Part shown: piece by piece, positions 10,479 to 22,812 of the stretch
Layout: each line of letters begins with the position of its first letter
Numbering within the stretch: position 1 is the stretch's first letter
The notes under the pieces: model-generated
What the model saw: only the letters and a program-made list of their open reading frames with translations
What the model was told of the DNA's origin: nothing
Databases searched by the model: none
Made by a program: the position numbers and the translations under genes
Source: Byssochlamys sp. IMV 00236
Taxonomy: Eukaryota > Ascomycota > Eurotiomycetes > Eurotiales > Thermoascaceae
DNA: 64,000 nt
NCBI GenBank assembly: GCA_001931875.2
Contig: MSJH02000795.1
Span: 62,001-126,000 of the forward strand
Reading direction: 5' to 3'

Positions 10479-11929
10479 TTAGTCGTCGATGTCAGCCTCG
10501 TCCTCAAGGGCAGCTTCCGCAGCCTTCTTCTCTTCTTCGTCTGCATCGCCGGAGACCTTCTCTTTCATGGCCCGGACGAACTCGCGCTGCATTCCGAATC
10601 TTACTGCCTCCAACACGTCCTGAACGCATTTCTTAGGAGGGAAGCGAGGAATGGTGCCGTCCTGGTAGACGCCGGTCTTGACCAGGATCGAGTACCAGTT
10701 GCAGTCGCTTAGCTCAGAGTCGTTGAACGCGTTGGTGCCTTGGATGTCAGATTCCGGAGTATCACCGACAAAGTAGACCGTCTGCGGGGGCTTATCGATG
10801 CCATAGACGTCCTTGCGCCATTGTTGGAGGAGTCGAGTCGCGAATGAGAAAGTCCCGAGCTGGGGCTTGCCAAAGGCAGTCGTCTTCAGTTCCTTGCCGG
10901 AGACGGCCTTGAACAGCGTCTCCAAAGATGCCCGCAGAGCACCCATGCCGATGCGGACATGCTCGTGCGAGGTCGACCAGACAATGTCGTTGTGAGAGAA
11001 GTAGACGGGTGGGCCCTCGTCGAAGGTCTCCGATCGGGTGCCTAGCTGGCCGTTCTTCGACATGAGCAGGTCCAGAATGATCTGCTGGTCACCGGCCCAG
11101 TCTCTGCTGTCAGCGAAGACGAAGATGGCGTCGATCTTGATCTTGCTGAAGTCACGATCGCGGGAGTTCTTCCACTCGTCCTCGGTCAGTTTGCGGAACG
11201 GGGTGACGTCCTGCTTCGCCTTGATAATGTCTCCGGGCGTAACGACATCTTTGAAACCGTAGCCTTCGGCCACCTCACGGCACTTTTCACCCTCACCACC
11301 TACGACAAGGACGGTTTGGTAACGCTCCGCCATCTCCCGCATGGGAGTGTGGCCGCAGATGAACTGGCCGGTGGAGACCTCGATCTCGAGTTGTTTGCTC
11401 AGATCGATACATCGTTCTTCCTCAGTCTTTCCACCTCCGTTAGTGAGGAAGATGTATGGTCTGGGACACAATGGGTTAGCAAACGGCATTGAAGCCGTCC
11501 ATCCAGATGGTCACGGAAGGAAAAGGAGTTGGAGGCAGGGTTAGACTCTTACACTTTGATACCGTAAGGGTTCTCGCCGTTCAGCACCTTCATGGCCTCC
11601 ACGGCCGCCGGGATGGGCTTCCCACCGCGGATGAGGACGCCATCGATATCGAAGGCGAAGGCATACTGATCCGTAGGCGCGGCCTGCTGCGCGGCGTTGA
11701 CGGGGGACGATGACCGCAGGGTGACCTCTTCGGACGAGGTGGTGGCTTCTTCGAGATGCATCTTGGCCCTCTCGAAGGACATAGCGGTTTCATTGGCATC
11801 GCCGAGGGTTGCCATCAGCTGTTTGGGAGGCACCAGGACGGTCGGTCCGCTGATGAGGTCGCCACGGCTGGCATCCATACTGGATAGCCTGCGGATCCGT
11901 GGAGTACCCGCACTCTGTGCTGCTGCCAT
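10479..11929 (-). CDS. HAD-superfamily hydrolase, CECR5/HDHD5 type
   Basis: Probable phosphatase-like HAD protein related to yeast YKR070W and human HDHD5, which are mitochondrial or of unknown substrate. Exons 11929-11553 and 11460-10479 give 452 residues. HAD motif I is FDIDGVL with both aspartates, motif II LTNGGG, motif III the Lys of GKPQ, and motif IV GDTPESDI, so the catalytic set looks complete. About 85 residues before motif I are Ser/Thr/Glu-rich, and the first 15 are basic and lack acids, which may fit mitochondrial import. The acidic C-terminal tail ends EDEADIDD. Substrate unknown. Confidence 0.9.
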
Positions 11930-12592
11930 GGTGGATCTTGGGGAGGGTTGCGTAGTCGTTTCCTGTAGGTGAGTATTGTTGACAGGGAGACCACAGCCGA
12001 GCTATTGGGTCAGTCGGGACGATCAGAACGGGGCTGGTCGTGACGGAAAATGACAATATATATAGATATATATATGATACAGTGGGCGAGGACGATGATG
12101 ATATCACAGTGGAAGGGATCTGGAGAGCTCGACGAGAAGCGACCTGCGTCTGCCCGTCCTAGGTCCCAGGAGATAAGGAAAACCGGTGAGCAAGAGAGAA
12201 CGGTGAGCAACGGTGGATCGATGAGGAAGCTCGACTGCTATTTACTCGAGAGCAACGCAGTCCGTATTCGGTAGATCAGTTACAGTTCGAATTTGTTGTA
12301 GCTGGGACGAAGGGGGAACAAAGGCTGGTATATATAGATCCAGAGAGCGAGCTAGCTCATGGCTGATGCCCTGAGGCACGCTCTGGGGATCAGCGGGTGA
12401 CAACCCGACGTGAGCGTCCGAACGAAGGTTGGATCCACCGTGGGGAGAGAATCGAAGCGATTACGATTCGCCATCCGAGCGATCTGGCTCCATCGGCCGA
12501 ACGTCAAGGCTGTGATGATGAGGGCTTTGTCTCTCTCTCTCTCCACCCGTCAGGTGTGGAGTTGGCGCATGCTGAGCGTTTTGTGGCCGTCC

Positions 12593-12612
12593 GTCGAGTC
12601 GAGTCGAGTCGA
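12593..12612. repeat. GTCGA tandem tract
   Basis: Four copies of GTCGA in a row. Confidence 0.8.
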
Positions 12613-13001
12613 CCGCATCAACCCCTCGCCCCCAATCCATTAGTAGCTAGATATCCGTTGCTTTTCTGCACTGGCGAGATTCGGGATGTCGCAGGGGACG
12701 AGAAAGGCAAGATAGTCGAAAGGCGAAATCATCGAATCAGCGCAAGAACAGACAAGACAGACGGAGAGCGAGAATGGTGATGACTAGAGTCGAGTAGATC
12801 AGGTCCATGACGAAGGATGGAACCTCGGACGACCGGATTGTGGTGTTCGTGTCTGTGTGCGTTCATCGAGATAGACGAAATGCCAGAAGACCGGTTTTGT
12901 CCCTCGTCTGGGTCGGCGACATCATCGGATCTCGGGGGTGAGCGTGGACCGAGAGAGCTAACTGATTAGTTAATTAACTGGAGTCTTGAGTTAGCAGTAG
13001 A

Positions 13002-13028
13002 TAGTAGTAGTAGTAGTAGTAGTAGTAG
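13002..13028. repeat. (TAG)9 microsatellite
   Basis: Nine perfect TAG units, preceded by TTAATTAA-rich sequence. Confidence 0.9.
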
Positions 13029-13376
13029 TGATAGCAGTCTGGACAGAAAAAGAAACATTATTTGGTTAGTTAATTAGACGCTACTCTCGTTAGTTCTGCA
13101 AACGGGGGATTTCTCATCCACTCCCTGCGTCATGGAGGGGCTCGATGGCCGATCTCTCCCTGACGTCTGCGTTCATTGATTATCAACGAGAATAACAACA
13201 TTCCTTGATGGAGAACTTAGTTAGTTATTCTCAGCTAGACTAGTAGTAGCCATGAAGAGTACTGTATAGATCCTCATAGCCACATCTATATCCACATCCA
13301 CACGTGCAGCCACACGCTTGAAGTCATGGATGATGTACTCAGCAGTACCTGGGATGCAGCGTCGTAATTAGTAGAG

Positions 13377-13392
13377 TATGTATGTATGTATG
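13377..13392. repeat. (TATG)4 microsatellite
   Basis: Four perfect TATG units. Confidence 0.85.
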
Positions 13393-13964
13393 TACATACC
13401 ATAACATAACTAGTCCTGCTGGTGAGAGGTCAGAGCACTTGTTAATGTCATTGTGCCCACTGCCGAGTCCCTTCAGGTTGCAACGCTCTGTTGCAGGCCT
13501 ATCGGTACAGAAGGATAAAGTGAAAAGTACCGTGCAGTTGATGTTATTGATTATCAGAAAAAAAATACCTCTCAGCTGGGCCATCCGGTTTCCTACGGTA
13601 TGCAGACCTCCACTTGGCGTCGTAGAAGAGACACGGCGAGCAAAATAATGACTATCTACAAGCGACTAGATAATTTACGTTCTACTGTTTGGGTTGACGT
13701 CTATCCCATCCTGTTAACAGCATCAAATCAACTTCGATTCTCTCTACCCGGTCCGAGTCAACTGCAGCCGCCGACAGATGGCGCCATCAGCCACCGTCTC
13801 TCCTCACCCCCGAAGATACCTAGGTACTCTAAACCTTGACCACAGCCACTGTCTTTCTCGTGCTCACCACAGAGGACCTCTCTCTCTCCCTCTCTGTCGA
13901 GGTCACATTATCCCCTTGATCACTCCAGCTCCGATAACACTAAGACAAAAGAAGCAGTGATATC

Positions 13965-14620
13965 AAACCATGAATTACGCAAAACACTACTCAAAAGAAA
14001 ACAAGTAAAAAAATCCAAGAAACCCAGAGCATGAATAAGATCCGTAGAAACAACACGATAACTAGTAGAGTACCCAAGATAATTAACGTCTTGGACGAAA
14101 ACGCCTCCAAACCAGCTAAACTTTAATAAGAAGCCATTGTTCAGCCAGTGACGTAGGAGGTTGAAGTGAGGATATCAGCTAGTTTACCTAGACGCAAAAT
14201 CCTTAAAAGAAAGAAAGGAAAATACAAAAATCATTATCTCTTTTTTCAATTAGAATGAATTGCTCTTTACTTAATTTGTACAGTATACCATATTTCTCCA
14301 GCTAGCGCGAAATCTAACTGCGGTACTCAACTTTCTTAAAGCATATAACTACCCCTAGTAGTCTCCAGGGCGCGAATAATAAGGAAACATCCGAGAGAGC
14401 TAAATAATAAAATGATTAATTATAATTAACCTCTTGTTATTGCATCTGTAGTGAAGTGGGGGTAAAAAGAGACGCACTGACATCTAGCCTTTATAAGACC
14501 TTTTAAACTCGACTTCAGAAAGAGGGGTAATAACAATAATACTACCTATAATATAATAATGATTGTGGATCCGGACAAGACTTTAGTTTAATGGTCTAAA
14601 TTATGATACTACTGCTACTC
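13965..14620. other. AT-rich island
   Basis: Some 60-base lines here are only 20-25% G+C, against roughly half in neighbouring genes. TA steps are frequent (TAATAATAA, TTAATTATAATTAA). No gene is visible. It could be a repeat mutated by RIP or plain AT-rich spacer. Confidence 0.5.
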
Positions 14621-14663
14621 CTCCTCCTCCTCATTCACACGAACCTTAAAAGCATCATGTACA

Positions 14664-14681
14664 TACCTAGGTACCTAGGTA
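14664..14681. repeat. 18-bp palindrome, two overlapping TACCTAGGTA
   Basis: Perfect palindrome TACCTAGGTACCTAGGTA. Single copies of the decamer TACCTAGGTA also occur at 13817-13826 and 23715-23724. Confidence 0.8.
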
Positions 14682-14908
14682 CATACTGCATACAGGCTAG
14701 TGGAGGGGTCTAGGAGGACTCTACTCCGTCAGATACACAGAAGTTAAGAATGATATCGGTATGGTCAACGACTTGGGCTACGGATCACGAAACAGATCGA
14801 ATTTCTCGGCGTTTTTCTTTTTGTCAACACCGGGTCAGAGCGCTGGATTAAGATACAACATTACACTCTGCCCTAAACATCAGACCCTTCCTGCCCGGAG
14901 TTCAAGTG

Positions 14909-14949
14909 CTCTTCTTCCTCTTCTTCCTCTTCTTCTTCCTCTCCCTCCC
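14909..14949. repeat. CTTCTTCCT polypyrimidine tract
   Basis: About 40 bases of C and T only on the plus strand, in CTTCTTCCT-like units, downstream of the Zn2Cys6 gene end. Confidence 0.8.
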
Positions 14950-15207
14950 AGAATCAAAAGCCAGAGGGAGAAAGCAACGGGAACGCCATCAGCCCTACCA
15001 TATGCCAGTCCCGGTAGGTAATGTGAAGAAATATCTCAAAATGTCAAACTCCTGTGGCCATGTGGCTTTCGTAATATCAGAAATATACAAGCAAACAGCA
15101 AAAGTCCAAGGCAGAAAAAGCAGCCAGCTGAGCGCCGTGAATGATCAGAAAAAGTGAAACCCATTTTTACAAGGAGGCCGAAGGTGACATCACGTTGGAA
15201 CCCTCTG

Positions 15208-17486
15208 TTACTGACGAGAGACGGTCCAAGATCTGACAACCATGCCACATATCCGCTTGATCACCTGCGTGGTTCCTTTACCGGCTGCCTCTTGTTCCAA
15301 GAATTTCTGCGCGACGAATAGCTTCGCGCCCGCATCCTTCTCATCTGTAGTCGTCGGTTGTGGGACACTGCGAGGGAAATCGGCCCAGCGCTGCCCAAGA
15401 TGGCGGGCAATCGCAATCGAGTAAATGACGTCCCGATTCTCGTAAGTGTCGAGAAGCGTCCGGCAGCGCGCCAAGGTGTCGTCGATCTCCTTCGCGGAGC
15501 TGGCCTCGTCATCATGCAAGGTCAGGAAGTGCCCGACCGCGCTCCAGAAATCAACGGCTCTCTGATGGAGCTGTAGAGCGAGACTGGAGGTATTGGGTGG
15601 AGGCTGTTGGACTATGGGCTGTGCCAGGGGGTTGATGTCCAGGTATTCCCCAGTTACCAGTGCCTCGAAGACATCCAGTCGCTTGGCAGCAGTGATCAGC
15701 TCCGGGTCTTGCGATGCACTTCCGTTCATCCTGTTAGCCAAGTTGCGGCACAGGCACATGGACTGCCAGACAACGGAAGCCTCAAAACTCTCCACCCTTG
15801 ACAGCACGGCTGGATCACCCAGATTTCGATCGTTGAACGCGTCAATGAGAGCAGAATACTCGGCCATCAGTTGGGCGTTCGTTAGCAACTGAGACAGGGC
15901 TTTGTCCTGGAACCAGCGCGTTTCCAGGAACTTGTCGATGGCTGGCGCGTATGTGGCAAGGAACACTGCTTGTATCTCGTCCAAACGCGCTTGCTGAATG
16001 GGGACAATGGGATGGGGAGGCGGCGGCGGGACACCTCTGAGGGCGAGAAGATCTGTGATCTTAACTTGTTTCGCTAGGAAGAAAAAAGACCCAGTTAGCA
16101 AAAAAAGATCTCCATAGTTTGGGGGATATATAATGCGGTAATGCATCCAGTGCGCGCATGAGGGAATACCAACCTTTTAGTGCGGAGCCATCAGAAATGG
16201 GAGTAGCACCGACCGAAGAGGAGTTTCCAGCCCCTTGCAGACTGCCTTCCATAGCATGTTGGACGTTTGCCATGGCGGACATGGTATTGCTCTCCAGTGC
16301 CGGATCGATAGCAGTCGATGATCCGTAGTCGAGCTGTTCCAATGACGGGGTCGGCGAATCTGACTGAAGCGAAGGAGCAAAAGGCTGCGTCACAGCAGGA
16401 ACGTATCCAGGTGGTGCACCAGGATATTGTGGCGGTTCCTGAGGAGCGACGACGAGAGATGGAGGGGGGTTCGGAGCCGGCTGGATGGCAGATGGCGCTG
16501 GTTGAGGCCGGAAGACGGGATCATAGCCCAAGCATTCACGCTTGCTTTTGACGCAGTTTCGACAGACCGGATGTCCCTCGTCGCACTAGAAGGAGAGCAA
16601 TTGCTGGTCAGCTCCAGATGAACGGGCGACGTTGGGCGCGCAAAGTGAGAAAAATAAATAGCGGGGTCGTGTGAAGGCGGAGATGGGTATTGGGAAGCTT
16701 GGGCGTGTTGTTGCAAGCTAAGCGACTGCTCGCGTGGAACAGCCCGCCTCTCCGCACCCACCAACCGCCCAGTTTACGGCTTACCTTGATTCTTCGTTTC
16801 CTGCAGGTCAGACAGCCCGTCTTTGTCCTGCGCTTTACTTCCTTCTTATGACGGGCACCTGAAAGCATTTTACTGGGATCGCCTGGGATCTGGTATCTCA
16901 TCTGCGCATTCGGCGGAACGCCCATCTGAGGCATTCCCGGCGCATATCCCGGCATATATTGGCCCATGGGTGGCATGGGAGGCATACTCGAGGGCAGCGG
17001 AGAACCGATTGGCGCCTGTGTCGTCTGAGGAGCAGGAGCCGGTTGTGGTGGGAGTTGTTGTTGCCGACCGTCCACCGAGTGGATCGAGGGGAGGTTCATA
17101 GGTGCGGGCTGCTGGGGGACAGTTCCAGCGGGTGGTGTACTATGATAAATTTCGGTATTTTGCTGGGGCTGTTGAGGCTGAGGAGCAGGCGATTGTGAGT
17201 ATGAATATGAGCCATTCGACTGCGGAGTCAACGTATGCGGCAATGTCTGAGGCGTGCTCTGAGGCGCGGCTTGTGGTGCGGCATGAGATGCAGCCGGCGA
17301 CTCAGTCTGTGCTGTGTGTTCATTTTCAGATAGCGCTGAAGATGGAGGAGGTGCTGAAGGAGCGTTTGTTGGAGCCACTGGTGCCTCCGGGGCTGTTGAA
17401 GGAGCAGGAGGTGCTTGGGCCTGTGCCTCCGTTCCCTGAGGAACCTCTGCAGCAGTGGGCGGTTGTGTCGACTCGGCTTCTGACAT
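15208..17486 (-). CDS. Zn(II)2Cys6 transcription factor
   Basis: Fungal binuclear-zinc-cluster DNA-binding protein. Exons 17486-16785, 16585-16174 and 16073-15208 give 659 residues. The cluster is CLTCRKRRIK at the end of exon 1 and CDEGHPVCRNCVKSKREC at the start of exon 2, so a 199-bp intron cuts the six-Cys motif after Cys2. All six Cys are present. The cluster is unusually internal (about residues 224-251), after a Pro/Gln/Ala-rich N-terminus that may act in activation. The C-terminal half is helical, as in the fungal regulatory middle region. The GCLTCRKRRIKC form recalls Moc3-type factors, but I cannot name the orthologue. No biosynthetic cluster is nearby to suggest targets. Confidence 0.88.
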
Positions 17487-19334
17487 GTTCCCTGTCTTGA
17501 GGGGACAATCTATCGTAGAAGACCCAGATGTCTTATGTGTCCGTCAAGGTGAGCTGGTGAAGTCCTCAAGGGTATATCGATAGAACCGTCGAGGTGATGG
17601 ATCCCCGAAAGACACCACTAACTAATAGTATTGACCGGAGTTGACTTTGACGAGAGAGTATATAGCTGGAGGCCCATGTATGATCCGCGCCTATTCTGAT
17701 CAAACGAGGTTAGTTCGCTCTTCAAGATAGAAAAAGTGCCCGTGTGATGACAATTGTAAATCTTGATAGAATAAGAATCGTAATCACGCGTCTTTTCCAG
17801 AGGCTGCAGGCGTAAAAGGAGAGCCTCTTAGGCCCTGCGCGGTCGCTGAAGCGGATCCATAGTAGCTCGCAAAGCCCGTAGCTTCCTCGGTCGAGTTTGC
17901 ATCGAGGGTTGATACATGTCTACCAACGCACCACCCGCGCCATCCAAGGCCTGAGCTGGCTGCAGAGCCTCTAGATCCCTTTCTAACAGCGTATTCGGAA
18001 CAAGATTCAAGACGGGCAGCGAATGCGACCGTCATGGGTCATGATGAGCCGGCATTGAAGACCAGCGCAGCTCATCTGGGTCGCAAACCCTTCAACCATC
18101 CCAACAACAGACATCCCATAAATGCAGTATAGATCGTCTGGGGAGAAGCGGAAAACATCACGGCGCGAGGGACTCGGAGTTTGACCGCAAGACAGCGTGT
18201 TGGGGCCTTCGATAAGACGAAGCAAAAAGGCGAAGGGGAGACGATGGCAGGAGCCGAGAAAGCGAAGCTCTCGTTTATTGATCACGTACCTGGGCTAGAT
18301 AAGCGAAAAGAAGCGAACCGAGTAGCTTAGTCCACCAGAGCTTGTTCTCCTGGAAGCGAGCGGTCTCCGCATTTAACGGTCAACGATGCTGGCGAACAAA
18401 GAGTGCTTGAAGTTGAGCTCCGGAGCAACTTGAAGAAAGTCCGGACCGTGACGATGTGAGAAGCGCGAATGGAACAAAAAAGCAGTGGCAATTATAGCCT
18501 GCCAAGGGCCGCGCTTCTCTGCCGGCGCAAACTGGCAAAGAATGCACTTTTTTCTTCTTGTACAGCAGCATCACAGATCAGAGAAGGAACATTAGCAGAG
18601 AATGTGCAGATCAATTCTCTTTGTGATTCTCTGGTGTAGTAAAGTCAAGTAAATTCAATCAAGATTATTAACTATCGGTCTTGTTAATTTTACATGTGTA
18701 TGTAGCAATACAAAGCGCAAGGAGTTAAATTCATCAGAAAATGCAATTGCTCACTGTGTGCAATCTAATTTCATTATGCTTATTCTTTAAAGATATCTTC
18801 AGCTGTGTCGCTGTATTCTGTGTTACCCTTCACCGTGCAATTGCTCCAGGTTGGAATGGCTAACTTATTCTACAGTAGGTCCAAAACAACCTCCCCGTGT
18901 TTGCTATCCTATGTCTGATAGTATCTTCCGACGATAGTTTCTGGATATCCCCAGAAACTGCTAGTAGAGGTATACAGTGATCAGGAATCAATCTACATAT
19001 GATCCTGCTGCGAATTCAACATGGCCACAGCTCTTTCTGAAGCGCAAGGTCGTATCGTGGATCCTGTCACAGGCTTTACTTAGCCCAGACCCCTGTCAAG
19101 CAGCTTTGCTAGCGCTTATGGTATAATCATCCGTCAAGAAGGGCTGGCTCTGCCAGAGGATGACTTTGTATGACCACGGCAAGAAGGGGAATGTCTGCAA
19201 CCTTTTTCATGATCAGAGTTTTTGTCGGCTTCTAGTGATTAGCTGCTCAACGCGAAAAAGGCGCCTTCGTTGCGGCGTATTTCCGCAAGAAAAAATCCGA
19301 GGTAAAGTATTCAACGAAAAGAAATCAGATCCGC
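17487..19334. other. 1.85-kb gap upstream of the Zn2Cys6 gene
   Basis: Should hold a long promoter or leader for the zinc-cluster gene and the 3' end of the WBP4-like gene. Short open frames here show no recognisable protein. Confidence 0.45.
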
Positions 19335-20260
19335 TTATTTCTTCGCGAACTTGGGCTTTCGTTTCTTGAACACAACACCCGGTGCAGCCTCCTGGGCTTC
19401 GCTCCCAGCTTCCGGGATAGATTCTGGGACTCCTTGGAAAGACTCCTCCTTTTTAATCGCAGGAGGCTTGTCTTCTTCAGCGGGAGCCGGCGGAGGAGGA
19501 CTGCTCTCCTGCTTGATATATTCGTCCGGCTCTTCTGTCTTCGTTTCCACTTTCACCGCCGGCCCCTTGCCCTTCAAATTCTTCGTAGACTCCAAAAGCG
19601 CATCCAAATCTCCATCATCTTCCGCACCAGGATACTGCCGTGTTGTGGAACCCCAGTTCTTCTTGACGGCTCTCTGCGCCTCCTCTTCTTCCTCCGCCTC
19701 TTGTCCTTCGAGTTTGCGCTTTCGCACTCCAATATTCAGAGATGGGTGTTCTGGCTTCTCCTCATCCTGCGTATCGATCACCCGCTCAGAAACCGTCTGC
19801 CACTCTCCGGCCAAAGCCATCTCACGACGGAACTCATCCGGTATAGCAACGCCCATCTCAGCCAACTGCGCCATTTGCTTTTTCCTCTCCTCCAACGAGA
19901 CCGGACGCGAAGACGGCGCAGCTGCCTTCTGGTTACGTTTCCAAGGCGCATCTGACTTGTCCTGTCCGGAGGAAGAACCCGAGACTAGGCTGGTAAGTCT
20001 CTGCACTTCATCTTTCGCCCTTTGCGACTCCCGCTCATGCCGCTCTTGGTTCCTGTGTATGTCTCGTAGGAACCGTTTGAGATTAGACTGATGCTTCGCA
20101 GTGGCTTCATGTTGGGTCTTTTCGAAGGTTGTGTCGCGGATAAAGACCTTGCAGTGCTTGCACCAATACCTGGGCTGTCGCAACGGTTAGTTAAGAGGGC
20201 TTCTTTTATTGGGGATCCCGACGCGGTCGCACTTACTGCTGACTTCCAATATTCCGCCAT
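19335..20260 (-). CDS. U1-type zinc-finger protein, WBP4-like
   Basis: Probable spliceosome-associated protein. Exons 20260-20237 (MAEYWKSA) and 20174-19335 give 287 residues. A matrin/U1-type C2H2 finger lies at about residues 12-34 (YWCKHCKVF...HEATAKHQSN), the hallmark of the WBP4/FBP21 group. A helical charged region follows (LRDIHRNQERHERESQRAKDEV). The rest is acidic and lysine-rich, ending FKKRKPKFAKK, a likely nuclear signal. No WW domain is visible, unlike human WBP4, so the name covers the finger and context only. A long open frame on the opposite strand (19351-20091) is a shadow. Confidence 0.83.
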
Positions 20261-20774
20261 CAGTGCGAGTATCAGGTAGTTCGCACTCAGGCTATCGTAT
20301 TAACACGTAAAAAGATAACGTTTAGAAGGTGAGATTTCGTTGTCTGGCGCAAAAACAGTCCCACGGTGACGTTTGAGAAAGCGCCTGAGATGTCATCGGC
20401 ATCGGAACTAGCGCGGAGCTAAGCGCCACGAGCAGACATGTAGGAGGTAATTATGGAAGTCCTGAAAAGCTGGACAATAGCATCTTATAGATTTGCAAGA
20501 TTTTCTGTAGATTAATGATTTGTCTGAGGGCATAACAGGATCATTATTGCTCAAGGCAATCGTTATAATTTTCGTACATACATGTCGACTGCTATCCTCA
20601 TGTATACGCAGTGTATTCTACAAATATACCAAAAGACCAAATGAACTATATATCTACAGGGGCAAAATTCTTAAGTCACAGCAGAACATGAGACGAAAAG
20701 CGCTGGAGTATTCCTTAACCTCCCCGAAGATTGAACTGGTCATAGACTGTCACAAGCAAGTTTTCATTTCCTCA
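20261..20774. other. Intergenic, WBP4-like promoter and permease 3' end
   Basis: No gene recognised; the open frame at 20520-20792 is not protein-like. Confidence 0.4.
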
Positions 20775-22812
20775 TCAGGACACCTGCGATAAATCAAGGG
20801 GCGAGACACACGTAAAGGCATTCACTTGCGGATTCTGAAACGCTTCAATCATACCCTCAACGGCGGCATACATTCCCAAACCGGCCGTCGCCAGCGCACC
20901 GCCCCCATACAATACATGGAGAATATTCCAAATCCATGGTCCATTTACCAGGCCTCTCCACAAACGCTTTAAACCGGTATCTTGACGAACGACAGTACCG
21001 GTGGTTGGGTCAAAACCGTCCCCTTGACTGGTCTTCAGAGCATAGAGTTTCATGTTATAGCCCAGGGCTAGAATGGGCGGGAAAGAGTATGTGAATTGGA
21101 CAACGGTCGCCGCAGAGATCACAGAGACGAACCCGAAGTAGTCGGGAATTGCGGCAGCGACAACATAAGCAATGGACCACCATATGGGCACAATGATGGC
21201 CCAGAGGATCTTACCTCCTTTGTGCGTCAGAGGCGGTGCGCGGAAGAGATCCCTTGGTTTTAATATCAGATCAAAATCGATATGGTCGGATCAGATGGCC
21301 AAAAAAACTTACATAAGAACGTTGTTGTAAAAGACCTTGATCCCAATGTTTCCATACAATCCTGCAGAGATAAGGCCACTTACACAGGCGAGCATATCTC
21401 CCACAACCTGCCATCCGTAGCGAGAGACCCCTTGATAAGAGACCTGATAGGCATATTGCCCCTGGAAATGATACACGTAGCAACCGTAGATAAGGTAAAC
21501 GCTGTATATGAAGAATTGAGCCCCCCACATAGCCTTGAAGAAATCAAATGGGCGTCTCATCTCGGCCATAAATTCGACGAACAGTTGGGCGCCACCGTAG
21601 GCGAAGACTCCCTGCAGAAGCCCATTGAGCGACCCGACGAGACTTTTCGAGTCAGGGAGACCACCGTAGTGCCTGACCGGGGGATATATTCCAGTTTTGG
21701 GGTCGGGTGTAATGGTTGAGGTGTCGACTGCAGACCCAGCAGAGCCAAGTACAGAGATAGCATAATTCGGCGGGCTATGAGCCATAACTCCCATGGTGAT
21801 GAAAATAACCATGAGATTGAGCCATACTGCCGTATTTGCCAGCCAACCGTAATTGCGAAGGGTGCGCACTTGACCAATGAGATATCCTACAGCCACAAAT
21901 ACCACGCAGCAGACAGAGTAACACAGACGGAATCTGGACACCTGGGAGATGCCTTGGCCGTTCTGGATGATGACTTGTCCCAGAACCAGTAATAGAAGGA
22001 GTCCCTGCAGGATATTCACGAAATGGCGAGCATAAGGACCGTATATGCGAAATGCTAGATCCCCGTAGTTTTTGAGAGGAAACTCGTACGAATCCAACCC
22101 AAGGAACATTTTCCATAGCAACCATCCGGAATAACCAGCCATGATACCAAAAACGGTATAAAGTGCCTGGCACCTTTTGTTAGATCTTACTCAGCGGGAA
22201 AAGTGTGGTGATAGTTAACTAGCTACCACACAAGCGGATGCCGACTTACTACACCGGGGCCCCAGCCCAAGGTGCCGAGTGCGAAGCCAACGCCATACGG
22301 TCCCAAAATATCTAATGAAGAAATGGGGGTCAGGTTTCTGCGGAATCTTGCGCGTCATTAGAATCGGGCGGATGCTCACCAGTCGTGATTAGATACCAGC
22401 AAGCTCCCCAGCTAGCTGTCCTCATCATGCGTGAGGCGTTGGTCCATTCTTCGTCCGTGATTTCTAGCCGGTTGGCTCTATTGGCCAAGTTGACGTTGAG
22501 AGCCTTTGACTGCTGTTCACTTTGGGGAGCTGAAACTTCCGGCTCATCTTCTTCGGGCTGACCAGCGCCCTTGAACAGCGCTTTCCATATGCTTATCGTT
22601 GGACCCGCGGGCGGGGAATCCTTTTCCTCTTCGCGTGTTTTCAATGCATAATAGCGGTACTCCTCGAAGGTTACTTCTGGATCATGGAGACGTCGATGTT
22701 GTGGCTTGATGATCGTGCCTGTGCGTGGAGGACTCTCGTTGGAGTCTTGCTCTGGGCGCTTTTCGGTATCAGATGCTGACGACGGAGGGAGAGCAGTTTC
22801 GTTTAAGGACAT
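20775..22812 (-). CDS. Mtr-like neutral/aromatic amino-acid permease (AAAP family)
   Basis: Multispanning transporter of the amino acid/auxin permease family, like Neurospora Mtr, probably in the plasma membrane. Exons 22812-22380, 22311-22250, 22166-21313 and 21252-20775 give 608 residues. A hydrophilic N-terminus of about 130 residues is followed by roughly eleven hydrophobic segments, starting at ASWGACWYLITTDILGPYG, with GYSGWLLWKMFLGLDS, VFAYGGAQLFVEFMAEMRRP and a final helix near LYGGGALATAGLGMYAAVEG. The conserved GPYGVGFALGTLGWGPGV segment lies in the 62-bp second exon. The acceptor before exon 4 is AAG, less usual than CAG/TAG, but the frame and protein match well. Exact substrates unknown. 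Confidence 0.9.

Larger units (their letters stand above)
11930..15207. other. 3.3-kb non-coding gap
   Basis: Between the HAD gene start and the 3' end of the Zn2Cys6 gene. Short open frames look random. It contains several microsatellites, an AT-rich island (about 13965-14620) and TACCTAGGTA palindromes. A TATATA-rich stretch at 12056-12076 lies about 130 bp upstream of the HAD ATG. Confidence 0.55.

Noticed and set aside
12397..12780. 127-codon plus-strand frame
   Set aside because: Starts at GTG, composition looks random, no splice or domain support.
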